Shown in pieces: positions 17,460 through 26,221 of a DNA stretch of 64,000 nt. A program made the translations under genes and the position numbers. The stretch comes from Desulfomonilaceae bacterium (lineage in GTDB: Bacteria; Desulfobacterota; Desulfomonilia; Desulfomonilales; Desulfomonilaceae), in assembly GCA_041662605.1 (NCBI GenBank), contig JBAZSD010000002.1, positions 252,478-316,477 on the forward strand, read 5' to 3'. The first letter of the stretch is position 1, and every line of letters starts with the position of its first letter. The notes under the pieces were generated by a model. That model searched no databases, was not told the origin of the DNA, and saw only the letters and a program-made list of their open reading frames with translations.

Positions 17460-19439
17460 ATGACAAAGATTTCGTTTTTAATGTCAGGACCAAATTTGAT
17501 TTCGATAATTCTCGGCGCAGCCATTATGATTGGGCTCCCCTCGTGGTCCGAGGCTATGACCGTGAACCCCGATGAGTGGCCGGGGATTGTAGCGGGGGCC
17601 TCCGGCGCGGGTGAGGCTCTGAAACAATTCTCCAACTCGTCCGGCCATCTGCTCAAAACCAACGAAGAGCCAAAAGCGAGATATCAGTGGCTGTTTAAGG
17701 AATCCCCGTCATCACAACCAAATGTGGATTATGACAATGTAAAACTGCTTGAAAAGCTTGATAGGGAAGTTCGGGAGGCAAGAAGGCTATATCTTGCGGG
17801 AGAAATCGAAAACTCCATTTTGAAATACAGAAACGCTATCGATCAGTTTGAGTATTTGCTGGACGATACCCCGCCGGCCCATCCTCTCCTGAAAGATCTT
17901 GAACAGAGATTTTCTCTTTTTGAAGAAGTGGCCACCAAAATTCTGGGGCCTATAACTTCGGATGTTCAGGAACAGAACTCTCCCCGGATATTCCATCTTA
18001 TGGAAAAAAGAAGACTCGCCCGGCGTAATCTGGCGATGAAAAAGGCCGGATTGATCGAGCCGTTCGATGTTCCGGCTTCCTTGATGAAACTTGAGAGCGA
18101 AACATTGAACCAGCTTGTCCAGACCAAGGGGAAGAGGATTATTCATCCATCGGAACCAACCGAGGATGAACTCAGGAACCAGATTGTAGAATTAAGACGC
18201 AAAATTCAAAAGGATTCTCCTACCTGGACCTTGTTCCAAAAAGGCTCCCCAGTGACCCTGGCGGAAATACAAAAAGAAACACTGGGACCACATGAACTCA
18301 TTATGGATTTCAACCTTCTTTCAGACCGAATGGTCGTGGGATTGATATCCAGGGAAAAGGCTATTTATACCCAATCTGCCATTCACAGAGCCGAACTAGA
18401 CAAGGCGATCTCCAATCTTCAGGAAAAACTGAGGGATTACTCGACCGGTGACCAGTCCACCTTTATGGGGCACGCATGGAAGGAGCCTTGTCGTCGGGTT
18501 TATAGACACCTGATAGGAAAACTGCCACCAATCTCCAAAGAAAAAACCACCATATTGGTCATTCCAGACAGATCGTTATGGTATACCCCCTTCTCGCTCA
18601 TGCTGGATTCCGAGGATCGCCCGTTTGGTCAAGACAGGCTGATATGTTTTGTCCCATCGGCCGACATACTAAAAGGCATGAGAGTCAAGGAAAATAACAA
18701 ATCTAAATCAACGACCAAGAACGATCTTCTTGTATTCGAATCTATCCCCTGGGTTTCTGAAGCTAGCCTCAAGGAGAACTCCCCATCGGACAAGCCTCAA
18801 AAGAAAGCAGCGGTTAAGATTACGGAAGGAGAAAAGATAGAAAGGCTGATTTTGTCAAACAGCGTCTATCCGAGGCCTTCGGACGTAGTTGTAGGGGTCC
18901 AAAAAATATTCAGGAATTTTGAGGTGTTCGTCGGCCCGACGGCGACTGTTGATAGATTTCTCAGTGTTAAACCGCGTTCCGAAAAGGTCTCCATCCTTGC
19001 TGTCCCATTGGAAGTGCAGGATTTGGTCATGGATGACAAACAGCCTTGTTTTTTCTTCTCCCCGGACAAGACTGGCGAAAGGCGTTTTCTGATAAAAAAT
19101 CTTTTTTCTATGCCGATGTATTCCGGAATGACAGTTTTGCCTATAGCGTGGTTTGAAATCCGCGATCCTGACAACTCAAATGGCGATGGCCCGTTGCTGA
19201 CGTGCCTGGCCCTGCTTTACACAGGATCGAGAATCACCCTGATCAACTATTCTGACCCAAACTGGGGATCAGAACAGCCATTCCTAACAACTGTCCTCAA
19301 AAAAGTAGCGGCCAAAGAAACGCCCATTCAGGCGCTGGCTGACGCCCCGAGGGAATTGCCGAGCGGCATGGATTCTTCTTTTAACGGTAAGCCGCCATCC
19401 TGGTCGGGTTGGATCCTTCTCGGAGACCCGGAGAGATAA
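17460..19439 (+). CDS. Secreted protein with a degenerate CHAT (caspase-like) domain
   Basis: About 659 residues. An N-terminal hydrophobic segment ending in LPSWSEA looks like a signal peptide. Residues about 70-240 are helical and charged (LDREVREARRLYLAGEIENSI), TPR-like. From about residue 250 the pattern is that of CHAT proteins: ELIMDFNLLSDRMVVGLISR, then RVYRHLIGKLPPIS and ILVIPDRSLWYTPFSLML, the conserved (I/V)PDGxLxxLPF strand. The catalytic His and Cys expected further on are not recognisable; the C-terminal part retains only ALLYTGSRITLINY. A catalytically dead or diverged CHAT domain is therefore inferred. Start chosen at ATG 17460 behind AAGGTGA; a GTG at 17448 is in frame. No partner system is adjacent. 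Confidence 0.7.
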   Translation: MTKISFLMSGPNLISIILGAAIMIGLPSWSEAMTVNPDEWPGIVAGASGAGEALKQFSNSSGHLLKTNEEPKARYQWLFKESPSSQPNVDYDNVKLLEKLDREVREARRLYLAGEIENSILKYRNAIDQFEYLLDDTPPAHPLLKDLEQRFSLFEEVATKILGPITSDVQEQNSPRIFHLMEKRRLARRNLAMKKAGLIEPFDVPASLMKLESETLNQLVQTKGKRIIHPSEPTEDELRNQIVELRRKIQKDSPTWTLFQKGSPVTLAEIQKETLGPHELIMDFNLLSDRMVVGLISREKAIYTQSAIHRAELDKAISNLQEKLRDYSTGDQSTFMGHAWKEPCRRVYRHLIGKLPPISKEKTTILVIPDRSLWYTPFSLMLDSEDRPFGQDRLICFVPSADILKGMRVKENNKSKSTTKNDLLVFESIPWVSEASLKENSPSDKPQKKAAVKITEGEKIERLILSNSVYPRPSDVVVGVQKIFRNFEVFVGPTATVDRFLSVKPRSEKVSILAVPLEVQDLVMDDKQPCFFFSPDKTGERRFLIKNLFSMPMYSGMTVLPIAWFEIRDPDNSNGDGPLLTCLALLYTGSRITLINYSDPNWGSEQPFLTTVLKKVAAKETPIQALADAPRELPSGMDSSFNGKPPSWSGWILLGDPER

Positions 19440-19473
19440 GGCTCGTGAGGGGGTGGCTGGTAGCGAATCGATC

Positions 19474-19499
19474 CCCGCGTTGCCAGGCAGGAACGCGGG
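19474..19499. terminator. Hairpin between convergent genes
   Basis: CCCGCGTT (19474-19481) and AACGCGGG (19492-19499) form a perfect 8-bp stem with a 10-base loop, halfway between the convergent ends of the CHAT-like gene and rpsT. There is no T run on either side, so intrinsic termination is uncertain; it could serve as a bidirectional block or RNA-stabilising stem. Confidence 0.4.
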
Positions 19500-19530
19500 T
19501 ACGGCTAACGCTAACCGGCCAGGAAGTCTA

Positions 19531-19785
19531 TTAAGCGGCCAGTTTTTTGGATAGCCTGGATATTGTTCTCGATGCCGTATTCCTGTGAAAAATTCCCTTG
19601 GTGACACCCTTACTCAACAGAGACATGGTAGAGTTAAGAAGAATTGACGCTTCGGGAGTTTTTTCTTCAATTGCTTTGAGATATTTTTTGACGGCCGTTT
19701 TAACTTTGGACTTGTAGGATATGTTTCTTAGGCGCTTCTTCTCGTTCTGGCGCATTCTTTTAAGTGCTGACGGATGATTAGCCAT
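19531..19785 (-). CDS. rpsT: 30S ribosomal protein S20
   Basis: An 84-residue, Lys/Arg-rich, fully helical protein with the canonical start MANHPSALKRMRQNEKKRLRN and the S20 segment VKTAVKKYLKAIEE, ending TISRLSKKLAA. It binds 16S rRNA early in small-subunit assembly. It is monocistronic, as in most bacteria, with its own promoter-like sequence about 125 bases upstream. Confidence 0.96.
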   Translation of the reverse strand: MANHPSALKRMRQNEKKRLRNISYKSKVKTAVKKYLKAIEEKTPEASILLNSTMSLLSKGVTKGIFHRNTASRTISRLSKKLAA

Positions 19786-19885
19786 TAATAGCTCCTTTTA
19801 TTTTTCGCCCTTTCGCCGGTGTTTTGTTCCCGCGAATTCATAAGCGACGAGACGCGCTTCTCCAGCGCTCGTGATCAATTCTTCT

Positions 19886-19914
19886 ATATCTCAAAAAAAT
19901 GCGTATCATGTCAA
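19886..19914 (-). promoter_or_regulatory. Probable rpsT promoter
   Basis: A perfect TTGACA (minus strand, 19909-19914) is followed by a T-rich spacer and an AT-rich GATATAG stretch that can serve as -10 only with an 18-20 base spacer. Placement 100-130 bases upstream of rpsT would leave a leader long enough for the S20 autoregulation known in other bacteria. The -10 assignment is weak. Confidence 0.35.
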
Positions 19915-20049
19915 TAGCTTTTTGATGAAATCGCATAAAATAAGGCCTCTTCCATTCATTAGCAAAAAAGGTTAATTTAGTTCGAGAGCAATAAAATTGC
20001 CTTCTCGTTTCCGCTTGGCGGGAAGGACCGTCAGGTTTAACATTTTTTC

Positions 20050-22407
20050 ATGCCCATCATTCGAAAACAAATCATCCTCAAAGGAATTTTACAGGGAATA
20101 GGTTTCAGGCCTACTGTTTATAGACTCGCTGTCAAACACAGGTTGTCGGGTTGGGTTGTGAACACAACCGGGGCTGTTCGCATAGAGGTGGAAGGAAACC
20201 AGGATCGATGTCAAAAATTTGTTGATGAACTGCCATCGTCCGTGCCTTTTCCTGGTCGAATAGACGAATATCGGATATTTGAAAAATCAGTTACGGGCGC
20301 TACGTCTTTCATGATTCAGCAGAGTCTGGAAACCCAGCGAGATATTACCCCAATCCCTCCCGATGTCGCTACTTGCCCCTCTTGCGCTTCCGAACTCTTC
20401 GATCCTCAAGATAGAAGATTCCTGTTTCCTTTCATCACCTGCACGCTATGCGGTCCCCGGTTTACCGTAGTCAGATCATTCCCATACGATAGAGACAGGA
20501 CCAGCATGGCGGATTTCGTCATGTGCGATGAGTGCCGCAAAGAATACGAAAATCCTCTTGATCGCCGGTTTCATTCACAGACCAACTCATGTCCTGTTTG
20601 CGGTCCTCGCATGCGACTGGTTGATAGAGCGGGAAACGAGATCGATGATGATCCGGTCATGGGGGTCATAAAGTTTCTGAAACAGGGTAAAATTGCGGCC
20701 ATTAAAGGGATTGGCGGCTTTCATCTGGCTGTTGACGCTTATAACAGCAACGCCGTTCAAAGGTTGCGAGACTTGAAAAACAGGCCTGAAAAACCCTTCG
20801 CTATCATGACGCGAGATCTTCAAGAGGCGCGGAAACTCTGTGAAATTGACGCGGCCGAAGAACAGGCCCTCACATCCGCAATGGCGCCGATAGTTTTGCT
20901 TAGATCCAATGGGGCCAAAGTTGCGCCGGAGGTCGCTCCTTTTGTCGGTTCTTTGGGCGTAATGCTCCCATATTCGCCAACGCATCATTTGTTGTTCAGG
21001 CGCCCCTCCTTCGAGGGCAGCGACTGTCTCTCAGCATTGGTAATGACATCAGGAAACCACTCGGATGAACCAATAGCTGTGGAAAACGGGGACGCTCTGC
21101 AGCGACTGGGATCAATCGCCGACGTCTTCCTCATTCATAATCGCCAGATCGTTTTGAGAGCGGATGATTCAATCGTAAGGGTCATAAGAGGGAAGCCTTC
21201 GGTTTTCAGACGATCCAGGGGTTATGTCCCTATGAGTTTTCGTTTTCAGAAATCGACAAGTTTTTCAGACGGCGATAGAGTGGAGATCCCCGGAATCCTT
21301 GGCGTAGGAGCGGATTTGAAAAACGCCCCTGCGATTGTCAGCCGTGGCTTGATTACACCCGGTCCACACGTGGGAGATCTTGAATCGCCTGAAGCTCAGG
21401 ACCATTTCACTCGTTCAATTGATATACTGACCAATTATCTGGAGGTTACCCCATCGGTCATAGCGTTTGACCCCCATCCAGGTTATTTCAGTTCACGTTT
21501 GGCTCAACAGCATGACAAACAATTGATTCCAGTCTATCATCATCACGCTCACGCTGTCAGCTTGCTTGTTGAAAACGGACTGGACGGTCCGGCTCTTTTT
21601 GTGGTTTTTGATGGGACAGGCTATGGAGAGGATGGAACAATATGGGGTGGAGAATTTTTACTGGCGGACAGGTCATCCTTTCAACGTGTAGCGCGGCTTG
21701 GGCTATTCCCTCTGATCGGGGCCGAGATGGCGATCCGGGAGCCCCTTAGAATCGCTGCGGGCTTGCTCGCTCTCTCTAATGGAGGGACAATCCCGGCCGG
21801 CGCCCTCAAGCTGTTCGGCGCAGCTTCAGCTAAGACCCGTCTATGGTTAGAAGCATGGGAAAAGGGAATAAACACTCCATTAACGTCGTCCGCAGGCAGG
21901 TTGTTCGACGCTGCCGCGGCGCTTACGGGATTTAGGCGCCCCGTAACTTTCGAGGGTCAGGCGGCGATGTGGCTTGAATCTATAGCTGACGCAAACGATA
22001 ACTATTCTTACAAAATAGAATTCAATGAAACGGAATTGCTGGAACCTGACGTGGCTTCATTGACTCGTTGTCTGGCTGAAGAAAGTTTGGCCGACGTTTC
22101 GCCTGCAAGGCTGGCAGCGCGATTTCACAACTCAGTGGTGGAATTGATTGCGGAAACGGTCCGAAGATTAGAACATCTGATTCCTGACAGAAAAGTGGGA
22201 TTGACGGGAGGCTGTTTTCAAAACAAGCGACTCGTTCAAACAGCCGCTGAAAGGCTTGAAAAGGACGGCTTTGATGTTTTACTCCACAGTAATGTTCCTG
22301 TTAATGATGGCGGTATAGCAATCGGTCAGGCTATGGCCGGCATGGAAATCTGGTTGAGAGAGAATCGAACAAAATTTGGACAAAGCGGAAATTTACGTGA
22401 AAATTAA
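20050..22407 (+). CDS. hypF: Carbamoyltransferase HypF (hydrogenase maturation)
   Basis: Converts carbamoyl phosphate to a carbamoyl-adenylate and passes it to the HypE C-terminal Cys, the source of the cyanide ligands of NiFe hydrogenase. All four domains are visible in 785 residues: acylphosphatase (residues 1-90, LQGIGFRPTVYRL), two C-x2-C-x18-C-x2-C zinc knuckles (about 109-185, from CPSC to CPVCGPR), a YrdC-like domain (about 200-390, IAAIKGIGGFHLAVDAYN) and a Kae1-like domain with metal ligands in HHHAHAVSL and the nucleotide loop VVFDGTGYGEDG. Length is normal. It heads hypF-hypC-hypD-hypE on the plus strand. Confidence 0.96.
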   Translation: MPIIRKQIILKGILQGIGFRPTVYRLAVKHRLSGWVVNTTGAVRIEVEGNQDRCQKFVDELPSSVPFPGRIDEYRIFEKSVTGATSFMIQQSLETQRDITPIPPDVATCPSCASELFDPQDRRFLFPFITCTLCGPRFTVVRSFPYDRDRTSMADFVMCDECRKEYENPLDRRFHSQTNSCPVCGPRMRLVDRAGNEIDDDPVMGVIKFLKQGKIAAIKGIGGFHLAVDAYNSNAVQRLRDLKNRPEKPFAIMTRDLQEARKLCEIDAAEEQALTSAMAPIVLLRSNGAKVAPEVAPFVGSLGVMLPYSPTHHLLFRRPSFEGSDCLSALVMTSGNHSDEPIAVENGDALQRLGSIADVFLIHNRQIVLRADDSIVRVIRGKPSVFRRSRGYVPMSFRFQKSTSFSDGDRVEIPGILGVGADLKNAPAIVSRGLITPGPHVGDLESPEAQDHFTRSIDILTNYLEVTPSVIAFDPHPGYFSSRLAQQHDKQLIPVYHHHAHAVSLLVENGLDGPALFVVFDGTGYGEDGTIWGGEFLLADRSSFQRVARLGLFPLIGAEMAIREPLRIAAGLLALSNGGTIPAGALKLFGAASAKTRLWLEAWEKGINTPLTSSAGRLFDAAAALTGFRRPVTFEGQAAMWLESIADANDNYSYKIEFNETELLEPDVASLTRCLAEESLADVSPARLAARFHNSVVELIAETVRRLEHLIPDRKVGLTGGCFQNKRLVQTAAERLEKDGFDVLLHSNVPVNDGGIAIGQAMAGMEIWLRENRTKFGQSGNLREN

Positions 22408-22435
22408 CCTTTCCGGTCTTGTGAGGATGTGATTC

Positions 22436-22675
22436 ATGTGTTTGGCCATACCAATGGTACTTGTTGAAATATCCGGTCCCGGCGTTGGAAAAGTGGACGC
22501 CGGGGGTGTAAAAACCGACGTTAGCCTGACTATGGCGCCGCATGCGAAGGTAGGAGATTACCTTATAATACACGCTGGATTCGCCATTGAGGTTCTTGAC
22601 CATGAAGAGGCCTCAATAAGGCTGGATCTGTTCAAAGAGCTTGCGGAAGCTACAAAAAATGAGGCTGTAGATTGA
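22436..22675 (+). CDS. hypC: Hydrogenase maturation chaperone HypC
   Basis: A 79-residue OB-fold protein starting MCLAIPMVLVEI, with the invariant Cys2 that binds the Fe(CN)2CO unit with HypD and carries it to the hydrogenase large subunit. The conserved core VGDYLIIHAGFAI is present. Its TGA overlaps the TTG start of hypD, indicating coupled translation of the two partners. Confidence 0.95.
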   Translation: MCLAIPMVLVEISGPGVGKVDAGGVKTDVSLTMAPHAKVGDYLIIHAGFAIEVLDHEEASIRLDLFKELAEATKNEAVD

Positions 22676-23763
22676 AAGTTGAAACGGAAAAACACGCGGC
22701 GAAAAAACTTGCCGCGGACATTAACTCCATGTTGTCCGAATACCCAGGATCCATGAAGTTTATGGAAGTTTGCGGCACTCATACTATGGCGATTCATTCA
22801 TCCGGCATAAAAAGCCTGTTCACAAAACGGCTTGGTCTGGTCTCAGGCCCCGGGTGTCCCGTATGCGTGACAGAAAAGCTTTTTATTGATCAGTCCATCT
22901 TCTTGGGAAAGGAGCTAGGGGTATGCCTGGTGACCTTCGGAGATTTGATCAGGGTGCCCGGATCTTCGGGCTCCCTGGCTGATTTCAGATCCCAGGGCGG
23001 CATGGTCAGGGTGGTTTACTCGCCTATGGACGCAATAGATATTGCCATTCAGGTTGCGCCTAAGCCTGCGGTTTTTCTCGGCATAGGGTTCGAAACAACC
23101 ATTCCCACTGTGGCGGCCACAGTGAAAACCGCCCGGGCGAGAAACGTGCAAAATCTTTTTGTATTGCCGGCTTTCAAGACTATCCACCAACCTCTGAAAA
23201 TGCTGGCTTCTCAGAAAGATTTGACCGGATTCCTGTTACCTGGTCATGTTTCAGCCATAATTGGGGCCGATTCTTATAAATACCTCGCTTCGGAATACTC
23301 AAAACCAGGCGTCATCGCCGGCTTCGAAGGACTGGACATACTCCTGGCTCTTAGAAGCCTGGTCCGTATGACCATTAATAAGGAACCGAAGATCGAGAAC
23401 AACTACAAAACCGTGGTTCGCCAGGAGGGTAATATCTTTGCCCGGGCATTGATAGATGAGATCTTTGAACCCTCCGACGCTTCATGGAGGGGCCTGGGAT
23501 TGATACCTGGCAGCGGTCTTGCCTTCAAATCCCCCTACGAAGAGTTTGACGCCTTGAACCGGTTTAACGTCGAGGTTCAGGAAGAGCCGGATGACCCACG
23601 CTGCAAGTGCGCCAGGATTCTCACGGGAGAACTGACTCCAAATCAGTGCGGGCTGTTTGGGAGGGAATGCGTTCCGGAAGAACCGGTTGGTCCTTGCATG
23701 GTTTCATCAGAAGGCACATGCGCGGCTTATTATAAGTACGGAGGGGTTTCTATTGACGCCTAG
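22672..23763 (+). CDS. hypD: Hydrogenase maturation factor HypD
   Basis: Iron-sulfur scaffold on which the Fe(CN)2CO group is assembled with HypC. The 363-residue protein has FMEVCGTHTMAIH (residues about 28-40), GPGCPVCVT with the redox Cys pair, and the C-terminal Cys set of the [4Fe-4S] cluster from CKCARILTGE to EGTCAAYYKY. Start is the TTG at 22672 overlapping the hypC stop (TTGA). It overlaps hypE by 11 bases. Confidence 0.95.
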   Translation: MKVETEKHAAKKLAADINSMLSEYPGSMKFMEVCGTHTMAIHSSGIKSLFTKRLGLVSGPGCPVCVTEKLFIDQSIFLGKELGVCLVTFGDLIRVPGSSGSLADFRSQGGMVRVVYSPMDAIDIAIQVAPKPAVFLGIGFETTIPTVAATVKTARARNVQNLFVLPAFKTIHQPLKMLASQKDLTGFLLPGHVSAIIGADSYKYLASEYSKPGVIAGFEGLDILLALRSLVRMTINKEPKIENNYKTVVRQEGNIFARALIDEIFEPSDASWRGLGLIPGSGLAFKSPYEEFDALNRFNVEVQEEPDDPRCKCARILTGELTPNQCGLFGRECVPEEPVGPCMVSSEGTCAAYYKYGGVSIDA

Positions 23764-24775
23764 ATCTAACGGAAAATCCATTTCCCTCGCCCACGGTGGC
23801 GGCGGGAAAATGTCTGGGAGACTCATTCGCGACCTGGTTCTCCCCAGGCTCAATCGAGGGAAACTTGCCGCCCTGGCGGATTCAGTAGTGTTGTCGGACT
23901 TTGGGGATAAAATTGCTTTTACGACAGACTCTTTCGTGGTAGCGCCGATCTTTTTCCCGGGTGGAGACATAGGATCACTTTCGGTCCACGGAACATGTAA
24001 TGATCTTGCATGTTCAGGGGCAAGACCCACCTTTTTGTCCGTGGGTTTGATCCTCGAAGAAGGGTTCCCCATGGACGATCTAACAAGAATCCTCGACTCT
24101 ATGTCTTCCGCCGCCGATACCTGCGGTGTGGAAATTGTGACCGGTGACACAAAGGTTACGCCCAAAGGAGCTACCGATCGCATATTCATAAACACAGCCG
24201 GCATAGGAAAGGTAGTCTCTTCCGTTGAGTTAACTCCCAGCCGCATTGAGCCAGGCGACATCATCATTGTTAGCGGCCAGGTTGGAGATCATGGTATGGC
24301 CGTGATGCTGAGTCGCGCTGAGTTTTCTTTCGACTTCGACGTTAAATCCGATTCAGCGGGTGTCTGGCCGATTGTGGAACGATTGCTCAAGCTTGGAGGG
24401 GCGTTGAAATTCCTGCGTGACCCTACAAGGGGCGGACTTAGCGCCACACTCAATGAAATTGCCACAATGACAAATTTGACTGTTTCTGTGGATGAAACAT
24501 TGATTCCCGTGTCTCCACAGGTTTCAGCCGCTGCTGAAATCCTCGGTATCAATCCTCTTGAAGCGGCCAATGAGGGGAAAATCGTAGCAGTGATTGACGG
24601 GCGCTACGCAGCGCAAGCGTTTGACATGCTGAAAGATTGTCCTCAAGCGTCTCAAGCTTGCGCCATAGGGACGATGACTTCGGAGACAAAACCGAGAGTT
24701 GTAATAAAAACCAGAATCGGCGGATCAAGAATTCTTGCAGAACCTTCGGGCGAACTTCTTCCAAGAATTTGTTAG
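23753..24775 (+). CDS. hypE: Hydrogenase maturation factor HypE
   Basis: Dehydrates the HypF-made thiocarboxamide on its own C-terminal Cys to thiocyanate with ATP. From the TTG at 23753, which has GGAGGGG six bases upstream, the protein is 340 residues, the family norm, and begins shortly before ISLAHGGGGKMSGRLI. An upstream ATG at 23657 would push 32 extra residues into hypD and is rejected. Other motifs are FTTDSFVVAP, DLACSGARP, and the essential terminal PRIC. It ends the hyp cluster; hypA and hypB are not here. Confidence 0.95.
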   Translation: MTPRSNGKSISLAHGGGGKMSGRLIRDLVLPRLNRGKLAALADSVVLSDFGDKIAFTTDSFVVAPIFFPGGDIGSLSVHGTCNDLACSGARPTFLSVGLILEEGFPMDDLTRILDSMSSAADTCGVEIVTGDTKVTPKGATDRIFINTAGIGKVVSSVELTPSRIEPGDIIIVSGQVGDHGMAVMLSRAEFSFDFDVKSDSAGVWPIVERLLKLGGALKFLRDPTRGGLSATLNEIATMTNLTVSVDETLIPVSPQVSAAAEILGINPLEAANEGKIVAVIDGRYAAQAFDMLKDCPQASQACAIGTMTSETKPRVVIKTRIGGSRILAEPSGELLPRIC

Positions 24776-24863
24776 CCAATCGCACAAGAATCTGAATATA
24801 TGATCTGAACGTCCGAAGTTTGTTCCGTGTTCATGCATGGCGGCATTACGAGGGTAATCAAGA

Positions 24864-26195
24864 ATGGACCGAAGCTCTAATCCGGAAGCGTCCGAAAATC
24901 CGGGCCCACCTTGCGCAATTAACAATTCCGGAACTTTGCCTAAGAAAACAGGCGAAGACAATCCGTATATGAACGCGTTAACGCAATTTGACAAGGCTGT
25001 ATCTCATCTGAATCTGAAACGGGGAGTCATTGACATGCTTCGATGTCCGAAGCGTGAGTTGTCCGTAAATTTCCCCGTCATGATGGACAATGGGCATATA
25101 GTCATTTTTAGAGGCTACCGGGTACACCATTCTGTGGTGAGGGGACCGACCAAAGGCGGGATCAGGTACGCCCCAGGTGTGACACTCGATGAAGTTCGAG
25201 CCCTTGCGATGTGGATGACGTGGAAATGCGCTTTAATGAATCTCCCCTATGGCGGAGCCAAGGGCGGAGTAATCGTCGATCCCAAGCAGTTGTCCCAGCG
25301 CGAACTGGAACGCCTCACTCGAAGATACGCAACTGAAATCAGTGTCTTGATGGGACCGGAAAGCGACATCCCTGCGCCTGATGTAGGAACTAATCCTCAG
25401 ATTATGGCATGGATAATGGATACGTATTCCATGCATCGCGGTTTCTCGATCCCTGCGGTTGTCACGGGTAAACCCGTAGAAATTGGCGGATCGCTGGGAA
25501 GGACGGAAGCGACCGGTCGTGGTGTAGGTTTTTGCATACTTGAAGCGCTTAAGCTCAGTGGAATAAGTCGCGAAAAAGCTACTGTGGCCATTCAAGGCTT
25601 TGGAAACGTCGGATCAGTGGCGGCTCGCATGGCCCACGATCTGGGAATGAAAGTCATCGCATTAAGTTCATCGAAGGGCGGGATCTGCAGATCGAACGGA
25701 ATCGATCCTTCAGACGTCTCGCGACACATCGAAGAAGGTGGTTCCGTAACGAGTTTTTCGGAGCAGGATTTTATTTCAAATGAGGATTTGCTCACTTTGG
25801 ATTGTGATGTCTTGATCACGGCCGCAGTTGAAAACCAGATCACATCGCATAACGCCTCCAAAATAAAAGCCAAAATACTGGCGGAAGGCGCTAATGGTCC
25901 TACCACGCCGGAGGCTGATGAAATTATCAACAGCAACGGGGTATTTGTCATACCGGATGTGTTGTGTAACGCGGGCGGAGTAACCGTGAGCTACCTGGAA
26001 TGGGTTCAGGACCTTCAGTCTTTTTTCTGGCCGGTAGAAGAAATTAACTTAAAACTTCAGTATTTGATGACCAAGGCCTTCGAAAGCGTGATCGAGGCTT
26101 CGAAGCGGTTCGATGTTTCTAATAGAGAAGCCGCCCAAATCCTTGCTATCCAGAGGATATCAGACGCCATATTGATTAGGGGGATCTACCCTTAA
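24864..26195 (+). CDS. gdhA: Glu/Leu/Phe/Val dehydrogenase family, probably glutamate dehydrogenase
   Basis: Oxidative deamination of glutamate or reductive amination of 2-oxoglutarate with NAD(P). The 443 residues include PTKGGIRYAPGV, catalytic Lys in WMTWKCALMNLPYGGAKGG, the catalytic Asp in IPAPDVGTN and a Rossmann GFGNVGS. The motif PYGGAKGG and size fit the hexameric class of about 420 residues. The first 35 residues (up to MNALTQF) are outside the usual core; start ATG 24864 has GAGGG nine bases upstream, while the ATG at 24969 has none. It follows hypE by about 90 bases and may share its transcript. Confidence 0.9.
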   Translation: MDRSSNPEASENPGPPCAINNSGTLPKKTGEDNPYMNALTQFDKAVSHLNLKRGVIDMLRCPKRELSVNFPVMMDNGHIVIFRGYRVHHSVVRGPTKGGIRYAPGVTLDEVRALAMWMTWKCALMNLPYGGAKGGVIVDPKQLSQRELERLTRRYATEISVLMGPESDIPAPDVGTNPQIMAWIMDTYSMHRGFSIPAVVTGKPVEIGGSLGRTEATGRGVGFCILEALKLSGISREKATVAIQGFGNVGSVAARMAHDLGMKVIALSSSKGGICRSNGIDPSDVSRHIEEGGSVTSFSEQDFISNEDLLTLDCDVLITAAVENQITSHNASKIKAKILAEGANGPTTPEADEIINSNGVFVIPDVLCNAGGVTVSYLEWVQDLQSFFWPVEEINLKLQYLMTKAFESVIEASKRFDVSNREAAQILAIQRISDAILIRGIYP

Positions 26196-26221
26196 CGGGG
26201 CTGAAGGAATGAAAGTCGCGT

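Noticed and set aside
23657..23752. N-terminal extension of hypE into hypD
   Set aside because: The TTG at 23753 has GGAGGGG and gives the family length; the extension has no homology to HypE.
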